Assembly: GCF_025273675.1 (NCBI RefSeq) | Contig: NZ_CP045809.1 | Span: 3,596,001-3,660,000 of the forward strand | Direction: 5' to 3' | Origin: Gordonia pseudamarae | Lineage (GTDB): Bacteria > Actinomycetota > Actinomycetes > Mycobacteriales > Mycobacteriaceae | DNA length: 64,000 nucleotides | Shown: positions 35,525 to 45,820 of the stretch, one piece after another | How the letters are laid out: every line of letters starts with the position of its first letter | Position numbering within the stretch: the stretch's first letter is position 1 | Position numbers and translations under genes: made by a program | Notes under the pieces: generated by a model | Seen by the model: only the letters and a program-made list of their open reading frames with translations | What the model was told of the DNA's origin: nothing | Databases searched by the model: none

Positions 35525-36466
35525 CTAGCCGGAGAATCGTTCCGGCCAGTACTTGACGAGACAGTCCACCGGCTGACCGCGGCGCTCGAAGGTCGGCAGC
35601 GCCTTGCCGGTCAGCCCGGTGGTCAGCGCTGCCGCGCGTTCCCGGATCGTCCCATGCCCTTGGTCGGGGCCAGGGTCGCCGATGAGCGGCAGCAGCGTCG
35701 CGGCCTGCAGGATGTTGCGGACCGACAGGTCGTCGCGATCGAATACCGTTGCCGCCCAGTTACCCGCGAAGCAGTCGGCGATCAGCTCCCGATTGTTGCC
35801 CTGCGGGTATGAACTGTCGGGGATGCCGAGCGCCCGCGCGATCCGGAAGACCACGTTGTGCCCGTATTCGTGCGCCACCACCGTGGCCGCGGTGAAATCA
35901 CCCACGACGGCCGACGGCACCGACGCCCCGAATACGTCGCCGCGCCAGATGCCGACGAACGTTTCCACCGGCAGGATGACCGTGCCCTCGGTGATTGCGC
36001 CCTGCCCGTTCGGCTGTGAGTCGACGCCACAGAAGAAGGCGTTCTTCATATCCGAAGACACGGCGCCGATCGTGGCATCACCGTCAGTGCAGTCCGTCCG
36101 AAAAGTGGTGCCCGGTTCGATCAGTGCGCGGCCCGTCGACGGATCACCCCAGTCGAGTTCGACGAACCAGCCGCCCCACGCATCGTCGAGGTCGTCGAGC
36201 AGCGACACCAGGTAGGGCGACACCGTGGTGTCGGCATTGTCGGCAGTCACCCCGCTGCCGTCGAACTGCTGCGCCGGCGTGGGCAATTGCGGGCACGAAT
36301 CGGGCAGACAGGCTTTCGGATTCACCACAGCCGTTGACGTAACCGGGGTATCGGGCGTCCCGGCCGGGTCGCCGTCCGAGGACAACAGGTCTGAACACCC
36401 GGTGCCGACACCCAGCACCAGCGCCACGGCCAGCACGAACACTTTTCCGGCGCGGGCCACTGGCAC
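35525..36466 (-). CDS. Lipoprotein neutral zinc metallopeptidase (YpfJ-like)
   Basis: A 313-residue secreted lipoprotein: signal peptide with lipobox LGVGTGC at about residues 18-24, a Ser/Thr/Pro linker, and a zincin domain with HEYGHNV (HExxH) and the later NRELIADCFAGNW that supplies the third ligand. Family members are annotated as putative neutral zinc metallopeptidases with unknown targets. It acts outside the cytoplasmic membrane. Confidence 0.88.
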   Translation of the reverse strand: MPVARAGKVFVLAVALVLGVGTGCSDLLSSDGDPAGTPDTPVTSTAVVNPKACLPDSCPQLPTPAQQFDGSGVTADNADTTVSPYLVSLLDDLDDAWGGWFVELDWGDPSTGRALIEPGTTFRTDCTDGDATIGAVSSDMKNAFFCGVDSQPNGQGAITEGTVILPVETFVGIWRGDVFGASVPSAVVGDFTAATVVAHEYGHNVVFRIARALGIPDSSYPQGNNRELIADCFAGNWAATVFDRDDLSVRNILQAATLLPLIGDPGPDQGHGTIRERAAALTTGLTGKALPTFERRGQPVDCLVKYWPERFSG

Positions 36467-36579
36467 GGCACGTCTCCGATCACGAGAAGCTGCGGGGAAC
36501 CCTGTCGGGTCTGTGTGACAGCGAACCTAGCAGGTCCCCGGTCGACGCGGAGCCGGTGTCGGCAAGCCGAATGACATCG

Positions 36580-37887
36580 TCAGACGATCGTCAGGACGGC
36601 GGTGTCGTGCGCGGCCACCGTCACGGCAAGTCTGCCGTCGACAGCCCGGTACCGGTCGCCGGTCCAGGCATCCACACCGGCGACCCGACCGTCACCGGTG
36701 AGTCCGAGATCGCGCAACGACACCGACAATCTGCGCGGCGCCGGGCCGCGGTTGGTCAGAGATACCACCAGTCCCCTGTCGCCGATCGCCCGCGACCACA
36801 CCTCCGGATTGCCCGCGACCCGGGCACCCGCGCTGACCCGCTCGTCCTGGTCGATCCGCACGATGGCGCGATTGGTGAGGATGCGGATCGCCGACCCGGG
36901 CATCCGGGTCAGGTCGACGCCTACCATCAACGGCGCCGCCATCATCGCCCACATCGACACCTGGGTCCGCTGCTCCGATTCGGTCAGTTCACCGGAGCCG
37001 GGCGCGATACCCACCGGCAGCAGACCCGGGTCGTTGTAGGTTCCCGGCCGCACCCGACCGGCCAGCGGCGCCAGCGCGTCGATCACCTCGACGACCCCCT
37101 GTGCCTTGCGGTCCCGGCCCTCGGTCGACCAGGCGGGCACCGTCGGACCGGTCACCCTGGTGACCGTGGCGACGCCACCCCAGTACGAGTCCCATCCCGG
37201 ACGGGTCGTGTCGAGTCCGCGATTGGGGTTGATGGCGTACACGATCGGCGTGCCCAATTCACGCAGGGCATCACGCATCACGGTGAACGCGGCGATCTGC
37301 TCGTCGCGGTCGGACTGCGCCGAACACCAGTCGTAGGCAAGGTAGTCCACACCCCAGTCGGCGAATGTCGCGGCATCACGCGCCTCATGTCCGAGACTGC
37401 CGGTGCTGCCCGCGCTACGACCTGAATGCTGGGCACAGGTGCGGGTACCGGCCGCCGACGACAGCCCGAACAGCAGACCCCGATCGTGCAGATACCGCCC
37501 CAGCGCGGTCATCCCGGACGGAAAGCGGCGAGGGTCCGGTACCAGGGCGCCGTCCGCCGCCCGTTCGCGCGCGGACCAGCAATCGCCGACGATCACATAC
37601 CGGTACCCGGCATCGCGCAGACCCGACGACACCAGGGCGTCGGCCTGCTCATGGATCGCCGTCTCCGACACCTCGCAGCCAAGTGACTGGGCACTGCTCC
37701 AGCCCATCGGCGGGGTTTTCGCCACACCGTCGATGGCGGGACGCTCGCCGCCGATCCGATCCTCCGGGACGGCGGTGCATCCGGCCACGACCATCGCCGG
37801 CGCGAGCGCGGCGACCACGGCACGGGCGATCCGGCCCCGACGGTCGTGGTCCGGTCGTCCCCCGAGGACCCGGCGGATGCCCATCAC
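36580..37887 (-). CDS. Lipoprotein glycoside hydrolase family 27 (alpha-galactosidase-like)
   Basis: A 435-residue exported enzyme: lipobox VVAGC near residue 37, then the GH27 (beta/alpha)8 barrel starting TPPMGWSSAQSLGC. The nucleophile region reads WGVDYLAYDWCSA (usual DYLKYDNC), so Asp is kept but its neighbours Lys and Asn are changed. The C-terminal 80 residues are the beta-sandwich domain (RAVDGRLAVTVAAHDTAVL). It begins one base after the smpB stop, so it can be read from that operon. Alpha-galactosidase activity is likely but the altered motif leaves substrate open. Confidence 0.82.
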   Translation of the reverse strand: MMGIRRVLGGRPDHDRRGRIARAVVAALAPAMVVAGCTAVPEDRIGGERPAIDGVAKTPPMGWSSAQSLGCEVSETAIHEQADALVSSGLRDAGYRYVIVGDCWSARERAADGALVPDPRRFPSGMTALGRYLHDRGLLFGLSSAAGTRTCAQHSGRSAGSTGSLGHEARDAATFADWGVDYLAYDWCSAQSDRDEQIAAFTVMRDALRELGTPIVYAINPNRGLDTTRPGWDSYWGGVATVTRVTGPTVPAWSTEGRDRKAQGVVEVIDALAPLAGRVRPGTYNDPGLLPVGIAPGSGELTESEQRTQVSMWAMMAAPLMVGVDLTRMPGSAIRILTNRAIVRIDQDERVSAGARVAGNPEVWSRAIGDRGLVVSLTNRGPAPRRLSVSLRDLGLTGDGRVAGVDAWTGDRYRAVDGRLAVTVAAHDTAVLTIV

Positions 37888-37888
37888 C

Positions 37889-38362
37889 TCACATACCTTT
37901 GACGCGCCTGCCGACTTCCCGCTCCACTTCCCGCCTGGCGGTGCGCTGGGCGATGTCGTGACGCTTGTCGTGGGCCTGCTTGCCGCGGGCCAGCGCCAGC
38001 TCGACCTTCACCCGGCCGTCGTTGAAGTAGAGCGACAACGGGACGAGCGTCAGATTGCCGTCGCGGATCTTGCCGATCAGATTATCGATCTCACGTCGAT
38101 GCAGAAGCAGCTTCCGGTTCCGCCTGGGGGCGTGGTTGGTCCACGAACCGTTGCCGTATTCGGCGATGTTGAGCCCACGCAGCCACACCTCGCCGTCGTC
38201 GACCGTGGCGAACGCATCGACCAGCGACGCCTTGCCGTCGCGCAGCGCCTTCACCTCGGTGCCGACCAACGCGATCCCGGCCTCGTAGGTGTCGAGGATG
38301 GCGTAATTGTGCCGCGCCTTGCGGTTGGTCGCGATCACACTGCGACCTTTCTCCTTGGGCAT
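37889..38362 (-). CDS. smpB: SsrA-binding protein SmpB
   Basis: A 157-residue trans-translation factor that carries tmRNA to stalled ribosomes. The OB-fold motifs [20 protein letters not shown] and [16 protein letters not shown], and the basic tail ([19 protein letters not shown], ending GRRVKGM), are all present. It closes the prfB-mscS-ftsEX cluster, the standard actinobacterial order. Confidence 0.97.
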   Translation of the reverse strand: MPKEKGRSVIATNRKARHNYAILDTYEAGIALVGTEVKALRDGKASLVDAFATVDDGEVWLRGLNIAEYGNGSWTNHAPRRNRKLLLHRREIDNLIGKIRDGNLTLVPLSLYFNDGRVKVELALARGKQAHDKRHDIAQRTARREVEREVGRRVKGM

Positions 38363-38377
38363 GGTTATCTCACCTCC

Positions 38378-39286
38378 TCATTCACGTACGTACACACGAA
38401 GCGTGACATACGAGGTGATTCCGGCCAACATGATTCCGCCCAGAATCAACCACGGCGCCACCACCAGGACATCCGAATTGGTGATGCGGGCAAGAATATT
38501 GATACCGTACAGGTCTTCGAGGGCCCGGTCGAAGAACAGCGCCTTGGCACCGAACAGCCCACCGATCGCCAGGAACGCACCGACCAGCGCGGCCACCATC
38601 GCCTCGAGCAGGAACGGCAGCTGCGTGTACCAGCGGGTCGCACCCACCAGCCGCATGATGGACACCTCGGTCCGGCGGGTGAATGCCGCGATCTGAATCA
38701 TATTGACTATCAATAGCATTGCCGCGACAGCGAGGACCACCGCCACCGCGAACGCGCCGTTCCGGGCGCCGTCGAGCACGCTGAAGATCCGTTTGACCAG
38801 ATCACGCTGATCCAGAACACTGTCCACACCCAGATCCTTGCGGTCGGCGAACTCGTCGAGCACTGCGCCGAACCGGTCCGGATCCTTCATCCGCACCCGC
38901 AGCGCGGCCTGAGTGCTCGACGGGTCGATCATTTCGGCGATCTCCGGGCTGTCGGCGAACGCCTCCTTCGAGGCCTCGTACGACTCCTTTTGCGAGATGT
39001 AGGTGACCGTCGCCACACCCTGCGCGTTCTCCAACTCGGTGCGCAGTGTGGCGCACGGCGCCTTCGTGCAGTCCGGATCGGACTTGCTGACATCGAGGTT
39101 CATGAAAAACTGCATCTCGACGCGGTCGAGGAAGATCTTCTGACTCTTGTCGGCCATCTGGATGACCAGCAGGCCGCCGCCGAACATCGCCAGGGTGATG
39201 GCGGTGGTCAGGATCATCGCGATGGTCATCGTGACGTTGCGGCGCAGCCCGTTGAGGACCTCGCTGAAGATGAAGTTCGCGCGCAT
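38378..39286 (-). CDS. ftsX: Cell-division ABC permease FtsX
   Basis: A 302-residue membrane protein with one N-terminal helix, an external domain (about 45-165) with a disulphide-capable pair (SDPDCTKAPCATL), and three C-terminal helices (about 173-198, 220-245, 270-295). With FtsE it transmits ATP hydrolysis to a cell-wall hydrolase at the septum (RipC in mycobacteria). Confidence 0.96.
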   Translation of the reverse strand: MRANFIFSEVLNGLRRNVTMTIAMILTTAITLAMFGGGLLVIQMADKSQKIFLDRVEMQFFMNLDVSKSDPDCTKAPCATLRTELENAQGVATVTYISQKESYEASKEAFADSPEIAEMIDPSSTQAALRVRMKDPDRFGAVLDEFADRKDLGVDSVLDQRDLVKRIFSVLDGARNGAFAVAVVLAVAAMLLIVNMIQIAAFTRRTEVSIMRLVGATRWYTQLPFLLEAMVAALVGAFLAIGGLFGAKALFFDRALEDLYGINILARITNSDVLVVAPWLILGGIMLAGITSYVTLRVYVRE

Positions 39287-39377
39287 CGTGCTCCGTTGTC
39301 GTATGTCGCCCGGGTGCAGGTCCGCCGGGTCGGGGGCCGCCGTGTCGGGGCGGTCGGGGTCCGCTGAGTCGGGACGG

Positions 39378-40064
39378 TCAGCCGATGCCGTACACGCCGC
39401 GTTCGTCGTTGCGGACCAGATGCCCGCTGTCGAATTCGAGAACCCGTCGCCGCATCGCGTCCACGATGTGCCGGTCGTGGGTGGCCATGAGCACCGTGGT
39501 GCCGCGCCGGTTCACCCGGTCCAGGACATCGACGATCTCCTCGCTGGTCTCCGGATCAAGGTTTCCGGTGGGCTCGTCGGCCAGCAACACCAGCGGACGG
39601 TTGGCGATGGCGCGAGCGATCGCCACACGCTGCATCTCGCCGCCGGACAGTTCGTTGGGCATCCGGTCGGCCTTGCCGCTCAGACCCACATAGTCGAGTA
39701 CCTCGGGTACCACCTTGCGGATCACCGACGGCTGCTTGCCGATCACCGCCAGCGCGAACGCCACATTGTCGGCGACCGACTTCTGCTGCAGCAACCGGAA
39801 GTCCTGGAACACACACCCCACCGATTGGCGCAGTTTGGGCACCATCCGGGCCTTGAGTCGGTTGACGTGGTACTCGCCCACGTACACCTCCCCGGCGGTG
39901 GGCCGGTCCTCTTTCAGCAACAACCTGAAGAACGTCGACTTACCCGAACCGGACGGTCCGATGAGGAAGGCGAACTCACCTTTGTCCACCTCCACATCGA
40001 GCCCCGACAGGGCGGGCCGACTCGACGCCTTGTACTTCATCGAGACGTTCTCCAGCTTGATCAC
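39378..40064 (-). CDS. ftsE: Cell-division ATPase FtsE
   Basis: A 228-residue ABC ATPase: Walker [13 protein letters not shown], the FtsE-typical Q-loop VFQDFRLL, signature [14 protein letters not shown], Walker [13 protein letters not shown] and H-loop MATHD. Upstream of ftsX in the same operon, with a 91-bp spacer. Confidence 0.97.
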   Translation of the reverse strand: MIKLENVSMKYKASSRPALSGLDVEVDKGEFAFLIGPSGSGKSTFFRLLLKEDRPTAGEVYVGEYHVNRLKARMVPKLRQSVGCVFQDFRLLQQKSVADNVAFALAVIGKQPSVIRKVVPEVLDYVGLSGKADRMPNELSGGEMQRVAIARAIANRPLVLLADEPTGNLDPETSEEIVDVLDRVNRRGTTVLMATHDRHIVDAMRRRVLEFDSGHLVRNDERGVYGIG

Positions 40065-40154
40065 AGCAAGCCAGTGTAGCCAGGGCCGCTGAGAACTCCG
40101 CTCAGACTCGCGCGGGACCGCGCGAGTCCGAGCGCCGGATGCCGCGGACGTCCC

Positions 40155-40601
40155 TCAAGGTGCCGACGACTCCTCGGCGGTGGTGGTTTCCTCCCCGTCC
40201 TCGGTGGTGATCCGCGGGATCGGTACCGGTATCCCGGGCACCGAGGTGGTGGTCAGTTTCGGCCGCCCGCCGGTGCTCGTCGACGTCCCGGTATCGCCGT
40301 CCGACGACCGGTCCGCACCGGTCTGCTCCGTGCCTGTCGTCGATGGGGTGCCGGATTCGTCGGTGCTGCTCGCCGGTATCGACGACGTGGACACCGAACT
40401 CGACGGCCACACCGACGTTTCCGGGGTCGGGGTCACCTGCCGGTTGTCGACGACCTGTCGCGCCGCCTGCTTCTGCGCATCCGGATACCGCTCCGACGTG
40501 TAGCCGTAGACGCCCTGCAGCACCAGGAACGCCACCACCAGCACCGCCGTACGCACCCGGATGCGGGTGCGGTAGATGACCTTGGGTCCGTCCTCACCCA
40601 T
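40155..40601 (-). CDS. Membrane-anchored Ser/Thr/Pro-rich protein
   Basis: A 148-residue protein: a short basic N-terminus, one membrane helix (about residues 18-36, TAVLVVAFLVLQGVYGY) and an external low-complexity tail rich in Ser, Thr, Pro and Glu. No domain recognised. It sits 2 bp downstream of the mscS stop and before ftsE, so it belongs to the division operon. Confidence 0.75.
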   Translation of the reverse strand: MGEDGPKVIYRTRIRVRTAVLVVAFLVLQGVYGYTSERYPDAQKQAARQVVDNRQVTPTPETSVWPSSSVSTSSIPASSTDESGTPSTTGTEQTGADRSSDGDTGTSTSTGGRPKLTTTSVPGIPVPIPRITTEDGEETTTAEESSAP

Positions 40602-40603
40602 GG

Positions 40604-41557
40604 CTACCGCGCACCTCCCTCATCGGAACCGCCGACCGGGGCCGGGTCGGTGTGCGTGGGTACCTCCCGGACGCTGATGCCCTCGGCGGCGAGCGCCCGC
40701 ACGATTCGGCTGCGCAGCGCACGGCTCACCGCGAACTGCTGACCCGGCAACGTCCGCGCCACCATCCTGATGGTCAGCGACTCCAGCTCGAGGTCGGTGA
40801 TGCCGAGCGGGGCCGGCGCGTCGAGCAGGAACTTATGCCAGCGCTCTTCCTCGAAGAATCGCTCACCGACCTGATCGAGGATCTCGGTGACGCACGCGAT
40901 GTCGGCCTCGCTCGGGATCGGCACGTCGACGACGGCCCGAGCCCAGTCCTTCGACAGGTTGGTGGCGGTGATGATCTGCCCGTTGGGCACGGTCACCACC
41001 TCACCGTCGCTGGTGCGCAGCCTGGTCACGCGCAACGTGACGTCCTCGACGGTGCCCTGCTTGTTGCTGCCGCCGGTAACCGCGAGATCGACCACGTCGC
41101 CGTACCCGTACTGCTTCTCGGTGACCACGAAGAATCCGGCGAGGATGTCCTGCACCACCCGCTGGGCGCCGAAACCGAGTGCTGCGCCGATCACCGCGCT
41201 CGGCCCCACCAGGCTGGTCACGGGCACATTGAGCACCCCGAGGATCTTCAGACCGCAGACGAGCGCCACGATCACGATCGACGTCCAGGCGACCACCTGG
41301 ATCACCGCCCGCATGTGTTTGGACCGCTCGGTCCGCACCAGCATGTCGCTGTCGGCGAAGTCCGCCTCGATCCGCGTCTCGTACCGTTCGGCCAGCCACC
41401 GGATGAACCGGATCACGATGGCCGCGCCGAGAACCCACAGCAGGATCGACAGGCCGTCGGTGACCACCCACCGGTACCAGTCCCCGATCATCGACTCGAA
41501 GGGCACCTGGGCCGCGGCCACCGTCGTCGACGGTGCCGCGCCCGCGTCAGCGAACAT
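40604..41557 (-). CDS. MscS-family mechanosensitive channel
   Basis: A 317-residue channel. Three helices lie in the first 145 residues, the last being the pore helix with VIGAALGFGAQRVVQDILAG, followed by the MscS beta-domain (VDLAVTGGSNKQGTVEDVTL, TVPNGQIITATNLSKDWAR). It releases osmolytes under hypo-osmotic stress. Its stop is followed by the next gene after 2 bp, and it follows prfB by 5 bp. Confidence 0.93.
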   Translation of the reverse strand: MFADAGAAPSTTVAAAQVPFESMIGDWYRWVVTDGLSILLWVLGAAIVIRFIRWLAERYETRIEADFADSDMLVRTERSKHMRAVIQVVAWTSIVIVALVCGLKILGVLNVPVTSLVGPSAVIGAALGFGAQRVVQDILAGFFVVTEKQYGYGDVVDLAVTGGSNKQGTVEDVTLRVTRLRTSDGEVVTVPNGQIITATNLSKDWARAVVDVPIPSEADIACVTEILDQVGERFFEEERWHKFLLDAPAPLGITDLELESLTIRMVARTLPGQQFAVSRALRSRIVRALAAEGISVREVPTHTDPAPVGGSDEGGAR

Positions 41558-41562
41558 ACCGA

Positions 41563-42678
41563 TCAGGCGTCGGCCGACGCCATCCGCCAGCGGATACCGG
41601 CCTCGATGAACGGGTCGATCTCACCGTCGAGGACGGCCGACGGATTGTTGTTCTCGACGTTGGTGCGCAGATCCTTGACCATCTGGTAGGGGTGCAGCAC
41701 ATACGATCGCATCTGATTGCCCCAGCTGGATCCGCCATCGCCCTTGAGTGCGTCGAGTTCGGCACGCTCCTCCTGTCGTTTGCGTTCGAGCAGCTTGGCC
41801 TGCAGCACGCGCATCGCGGCGGCCTTGTTTTGCAGCTGGCTCTTCTCGTTCTGACAGGTCACCACGATACCGGTGGGTATGTGTGTGAGCCGGACGGCGG
41901 AATCGGTGGTGTTGACCGACTGTCCGCCCGGACCCGACGACCGGTACACATCCACCCGCAGGTCGGTCTCGGCGATGTCGATGTGGTCGGTGGTCTCCAC
42001 CACCGGCAGCACCTCCACCTCGGCAAAGGACGTCTGCCTGCGGCTTTGGTTGTCGAACGGGCTGATCCGGACCAGCCGGTGGGTGCCCTGCTCCACCGAT
42101 AGCGTGCCGTACATGTACGGCGACTTCACGGCGAACGTCGCCGACTTGATGCCCGCCTCCTCGGCATAGGAGGTGTCGTACACCTCAACGCCGTAGTTGT
42201 GTTTTTCGGCCCACCGGATGTACATCCGCATCAGCATCTGCGCCCAGTCGGCGGCGTCGACACCACCGGCACCGGACCGGATGTTCACCAGGGCGTCGCG
42301 CTGGTCGTACTCGCCGGCCAGCATCGTCTTGACTTCCATCGCCTCGATGTCCACGCGTAGCGAGGCGCGCTCCTCGTCGGCGTCGGCCAGGGCCGCGGTG
42401 CGGTCCTCGCCCTCCTCCGACTCGGCCAGCTCGTACAGGACCGGCATGTCCTCCAGACGCTGGCGCAGTTCGCTCACCTTACGGAACTCCGACTGAGCGT
42501 GCGACAGCTCGCTGGTCACCTTCTGGGCATGGTCCTGGTTGTTCCACAGTTCGGGATCGGACGCCTGCATCTCCAGCTCGTCGATGCGACGGCGCAATTC
42601 CTCCAGGTCGACGACCTTCTCGACGGTGGTGAGGGTCGCGTCGAGCGATTCGAGATCAACGGTCACATCGGGATGCAC
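41563..42678 (-). CDS. prfB: Peptide chain release factor 2
   Basis: A 371-residue RF2: stop-codon reading tripeptide SPF in [16 protein letters not shown], and the catalytic GGQ in [17 protein letters not shown]. The GTG at 42678 (Met-His-Pro-Asp-Val...) is the likely start; the frame also runs open upstream. There is no programmed frameshift TGA, in contrast to E. coli. First gene of the prfB-mscS-ftsEX-smpB cluster. Confidence 0.96.
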   Translation of the reverse strand: MHPDVTVDLESLDATLTTVEKVVDLEELRRRIDELEMQASDPELWNNQDHAQKVTSELSHAQSEFRKVSELRQRLEDMPVLYELAESEEGEDRTAALADADEERASLRVDIEAMEVKTMLAGEYDQRDALVNIRSGAGGVDAADWAQMLMRMYIRWAEKHNYGVEVYDTSYAEEAGIKSATFAVKSPYMYGTLSVEQGTHRLVRISPFDNQSRRQTSFAEVEVLPVVETTDHIDIAETDLRVDVYRSSGPGGQSVNTTDSAVRLTHIPTGIVVTCQNEKSQLQNKAAAMRVLQAKLLERKRQEERAELDALKGDGGSSWGNQMRSYVLHPYQMVKDLRTNVENNNPSAVLDGEIDPFIEAGIRWRMASADA

Positions 42679-42730
42679 AGTGATCGAGCCTACCGCCTCA
42701 CGGCCGGGAGCCGTCGTCACAGCCCCACCG

Positions 42731-43108
42731 TCACACCCCGGGCGCCTCCGGCGGCGGCTGGGCGGTCCCGAACCGCCACGTGGTCTCGGCCTTGTCAGGT
42801 TTGTAGATGACCGGCATGTCGGTGCCGATCTGCGGCCACTGGCCGAGCGCGCCGACGACCAGCGTCCCGTACACCTCGGTCGGATTCGTCTGCGGACCGG
42901 AGATGGTGCCGGAGATGGTGCAGTAACTCTCGCCGTTCTTGTCGGTCCCGACCGGACGCTCGGACACACCTGTCACGGTGAACACGCCCTGGACGAACTG
43001 GGCCGCGGCGCCCGGCGACAGGACCTTCCCGCCGCGCCCGCCCCGCCACTGCACCACCAGCGCGACGATCACGGCCACCAGCACGATGATGAAGACGAAC
43101 TCAAGCAT
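42731..43108 (-). CDS. Small membrane-anchored protein
   Basis: A 125-residue protein with an N-terminal helix ([18 protein letters not shown]) and an external beta-rich domain with [16 protein letters not shown] and [10 protein letters not shown]. Conserved-looking but not recognised. Divergent from hisN by 33 bp. Confidence 0.7.
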   Translation of the reverse strand: MLEFVFIIVLVAVIVALVVQWRGGRGGKVLSPGAAAQFVQGVFTVTGVSERPVGTDKNGESYCTISGTISGPQTNPTEVYGTLVVGALGQWPQIGTDMPVIYKPDKAETTWRFGTAQPPPEAPGV

Positions 43109-43141
43109 GGTCGCCAGCCTACCGGCGCTACGCTGGCCATC

Positions 43142-43942
43142 GTGTCCACTGAGAACCCGTACTCGATTTCCGATGATCTCGAACTGACGTTGTCACTGGC
43201 CGAATCGGCCGACGTGCTGACGATGCGCCGGTTCGGTGCCGTCGACCTGCGTGTCGATGACAAGCCCGACCTCACCCCGGTCTCCGACGCCGACCTGGCG
43301 TGCGAGGCGATGGTGCGTGAGCGACTGGCCGCGATACGGCCGGGCGACGAGATCCTGGGCGAGGAGTTCGGCGGCGACGTGGCGCTGTCGGGACGTCAGT
43401 GGGTGATCGACCCGATCGACGGCACCAAGAACTTCGTGCGCGGCGTACCCATATGGGCGACGCTGATCGCGCTGCTGGTCGACGGCGTGCCCGTCGTGGG
43501 CGTGGTGTCGGCCCCCGCGCTGCGCCGACGCTGGTGGGCCGGGTCCGGTCTGGGGGCGTTCGTCGCCTTCGACGACCAGCCCGCGCACGCCATCTCCGCC
43601 TCGGGCGTCACGCAGCTGGAATCGTCGTCGTTGTCGTTCTCCAGCATCTCCGGCTGGGCCGAGCGCGGACTGCGCGACAAATTCTTCGGGCTCACCGACG
43701 AGGTGTGGCGGGTGCGCGCCTACGGAGACTTCTTCAGCTACTGTCTCGTCGCCGAAGGGGCCGTCGACATCGCCTGCGAACCCGAGGTGTCGCTGTGGGA
43801 TCTGGCGCCGCTCGACATCATCGTCCGTGAGGCCGGTGGCCGGTTCACCGCCCTCGACGGCTCCTCCGGCCCGGGCGGCGGCAGCGCCGTGGCCACCAAC
43901 GGTCACCTGCACGACGCGGTCCTGGCCGCACTCACCCGCTGA
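43142..43942 (+). CDS. hisN: Histidinol-phosphatase, inositol monophosphatase family
   Basis: A 266-residue Mg-dependent phosphatase. Metal-binding motifs: [10 protein letters not shown], then [17 protein letters not shown], and late [19 protein letters not shown]. The [17 protein letters not shown] form is that of actinobacterial HisN (histidine pathway, step 8). GTG start at 43142. Confidence 0.88.
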   Translation: MSTENPYSISDDLELTLSLAESADVLTMRRFGAVDLRVDDKPDLTPVSDADLACEAMVRERLAAIRPGDEILGEEFGGDVALSGRQWVIDPIDGTKNFVRGVPIWATLIALLVDGVPVVGVVSAPALRRRWWAGSGLGAFVAFDDQPAHAISASGVTQLESSSLSFSSISGWAERGLRDKFFGLTDEVWRVRAYGDFFSYCLVAEGAVDIACEPEVSLWDLAPLDIIVREAGGRFTALDGSSGPGGGSAVATNGHLHDAVLAALTR

Positions 43943-43949
43943 CCCTGCC

Positions 43950-45113
43950 TCAAGCGCGGCAGATACCGTCGGGGCCCGCCGTCTCGATGAACTCTTCCCA
44001 TGACACATTCGCGATCGACAGATTGGCCTCGACCACACCTGCGAAAGCTGCCGCTGCACGCAATTCGAGGCCGCGGTGCGACGATTCGGTATCGGCGGCA
44101 TCGGTGCCCAGGAACAGCACCGGATGCTCCGGGTGGGCCATGGTCATGGTGTCGGCGATGACGATATAGCTGGGCCGGTCGGCTATCAGGTCGAGGAATC
44201 TATCGACGGTCCACCCCGTATATGTCTGGTTGTCGATCAGCGCCAGACCGACTTCGTACTCCTCGAACCCCTCGTGGATCGGTGCGTAAACGGTGTCGAC
44301 GGTGGTGTTCCACGCGTCGTCGTCGCTGAAACCGGTCCGGATCAGCGGCACACCGTAGGTGCCGACGTACCGTTCGACGGTGTTCCCGGCACCGCGATTG
44401 TCGCGATAGTGCGTCTCCCGCGACCGCTCCTGCTCGCGTTCGCGTTCGGCGACGGCGGAGTCGATGTACGGACCGTCGTAGGTGAACACCTCCGGGCCGA
44501 ACGCGTCGGTCACCACCAGGTCGGCGACCTCGACGGTGCTGAACTGCGCACCCACGTTGCAACCGATGACGACGCCGGTCTCGTCGTCGAAAGTCCAGGT
44601 GACCTTCTGCCGATAGGGCGCTGTCCTGGTCTTCTCACAGGGGACGGTCCACCCATTCCGGCCACGGACGTCAGCCTGCTCGGCCGGGCCGAGCGGCAGA
44701 TATGTCGGTTCCGGGGCGCGGCCACCGGCGGGCATGAATCCGGCGACCGGCCGCCGCGACGTCCCATGCCGCGAGACCTCGGGTTCGGGTTCAGGCGCGG
44801 GCCAGTCCCGGTACAATACCAGCAGCTCGCGGGGCATGTGGTTCCATGCGTTCACGGTTCCGGTGTCGATCCGCGGTGTCGACGGCGCCGCACTGCGTTC
44901 CAGACGCCCCTCCACCCGGCGGTACGTCCACCGCGGTCCGGCCACCAGGGAGACACCGTCGTCGTCCTCGACCCGCCACTGGTTCGGCGGCGCGAACCAC
45001 ACCCGTTCGGCGTCCCAGCCGTTGCCCACGTTGCCCGCTGAGTACACCGTCGCACCGATCGCCTTCGATGCCGTGGTCCGGTTGCGGTCTATCAGCTCAT
45101 CCCACGTCGGCAC
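43950..45113 (-). CDS. Conserved hypothetical protein with DUF6924-like C-terminus
   Basis: A 387-residue cytoplasmic protein. The N-terminal 240 residues (WDAERVWFAPPNQWRVED, PRWTYRRVEGRLERS) look like the outer-membrane-lipoprotein-sorting type beta fold that some actinobacteria use to bind lipids. The last 130 residues (GVPLIRTGFSDDDAWNTTVD, DRPSYIVIADTMTMAHPEHP) resemble DUF6924 as far as I recall it. Function unknown. It converges on hisN with 7 bp between stops. Confidence 0.6.
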   Translation of the reverse strand: MPTWDELIDRNRTTASKAIGATVYSAGNVGNGWDAERVWFAPPNQWRVEDDDGVSLVAGPRWTYRRVEGRLERSAAPSTPRIDTGTVNAWNHMPRELLVLYRDWPAPEPEPEVSRHGTSRRPVAGFMPAGGRAPEPTYLPLGPAEQADVRGRNGWTVPCEKTRTAPYRQKVTWTFDDETGVVIGCNVGAQFSTVEVADLVVTDAFGPEVFTYDGPYIDSAVAEREREQERSRETHYRDNRGAGNTVERYVGTYGVPLIRTGFSDDDAWNTTVDTVYAPIHEGFEEYEVGLALIDNQTYTGWTVDRFLDLIADRPSYIVIADTMTMAHPEHPVLFLGTDAADTESSHRGLELRAAAAFAGVVEANLSIANVSWEEFIETAGPDGICRA

Positions 45114-45286
45114 TGCTATGCGGCGAGGCTAACAAGCCTCGCCGAGCCGCGGTGGGCGATCGCCGTTTCGCCCTGGCCGCATGGTTCGTTCGACCTGTCC
45201 GATCGGACATCACAGCGTCGATTCGCTGCCACCGGGCCGACAGCCGACTAGCGTCCGGTCGGACACCTCGGTGAAGGAGTGAGACA

Positions 45287-45685
45287 ATGGCGGCATTCCC
45301 CGGCATCGGCCACATCGCGATCACGGTCTCCGACCTGGCGGCCAGCACCGCCTGGTACGCAAAGCTTTTCGACGCCCAGCCGGTTCTCGACGAGGATGAG
45401 GAGTCGGGCACCTTCCACCACAATGTGTTCGCCCTCGACGGCGGAATGCTATTCGGACTGCACACCCACACCGAGCAGCCCGCCGCCGAAACATTCGACG
45501 AGCGCCGCGTCGGCCTCGATCACATTGCGTTCACCATCACCCGCGACCAGCTCGACGGCTGGGTCGCCCGGCTCGACGAGCTCGGCGTCGCGCGCAGCGG
45601 TATCAAACACGCGCGCTACGGTTCCGGCATCTCGTTCCGCGACCCGGACAACATCGCGCTCGAGTTCTTCGCACCACCTGCCTGA
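45287..45685 (+). CDS. VOC/glyoxalase family protein
   Basis: A 132-residue single-domain protein starting GIGHIAITVSDLAASTAWYA, with metal ligand candidates His, GLHTHTEQ, GLDHIAFTI and NIALEFFAPP (Glu). Too little to name the reaction. It marks the left edge of the DISARM island. Confidence 0.85.
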   Translation: MAAFPGIGHIAITVSDLAASTAWYAKLFDAQPVLDEDEESGTFHHNVFALDGGMLFGLHTHTEQPAAETFDERRVGLDHIAFTITRDQLDGWVARLDELGVARSGIKHARYGSGISFRDPDNIALEFFAPPA

Positions 45686-45820
45686 CCTGAAATGTTCCTG
45701 TTGGGTCCGGATTTTCGGGTTCAACAGCCGATCGCCGCCCGCTACGCTCACCCAACGCTGGTCGGTGACCGCCGTAAACCCCGTCTGTACGAACCCATTG
45801 ATACGTTTATTCCTGTGACG

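Noticed and set aside
41563..42969. Extended RF2 frame and possible programmed frameshift
   Set aside because: The upstream extension is low complexity and the RF2 frame is continuous from the GTG at 42678; there is no in-frame TGA with a slippery CTT site.
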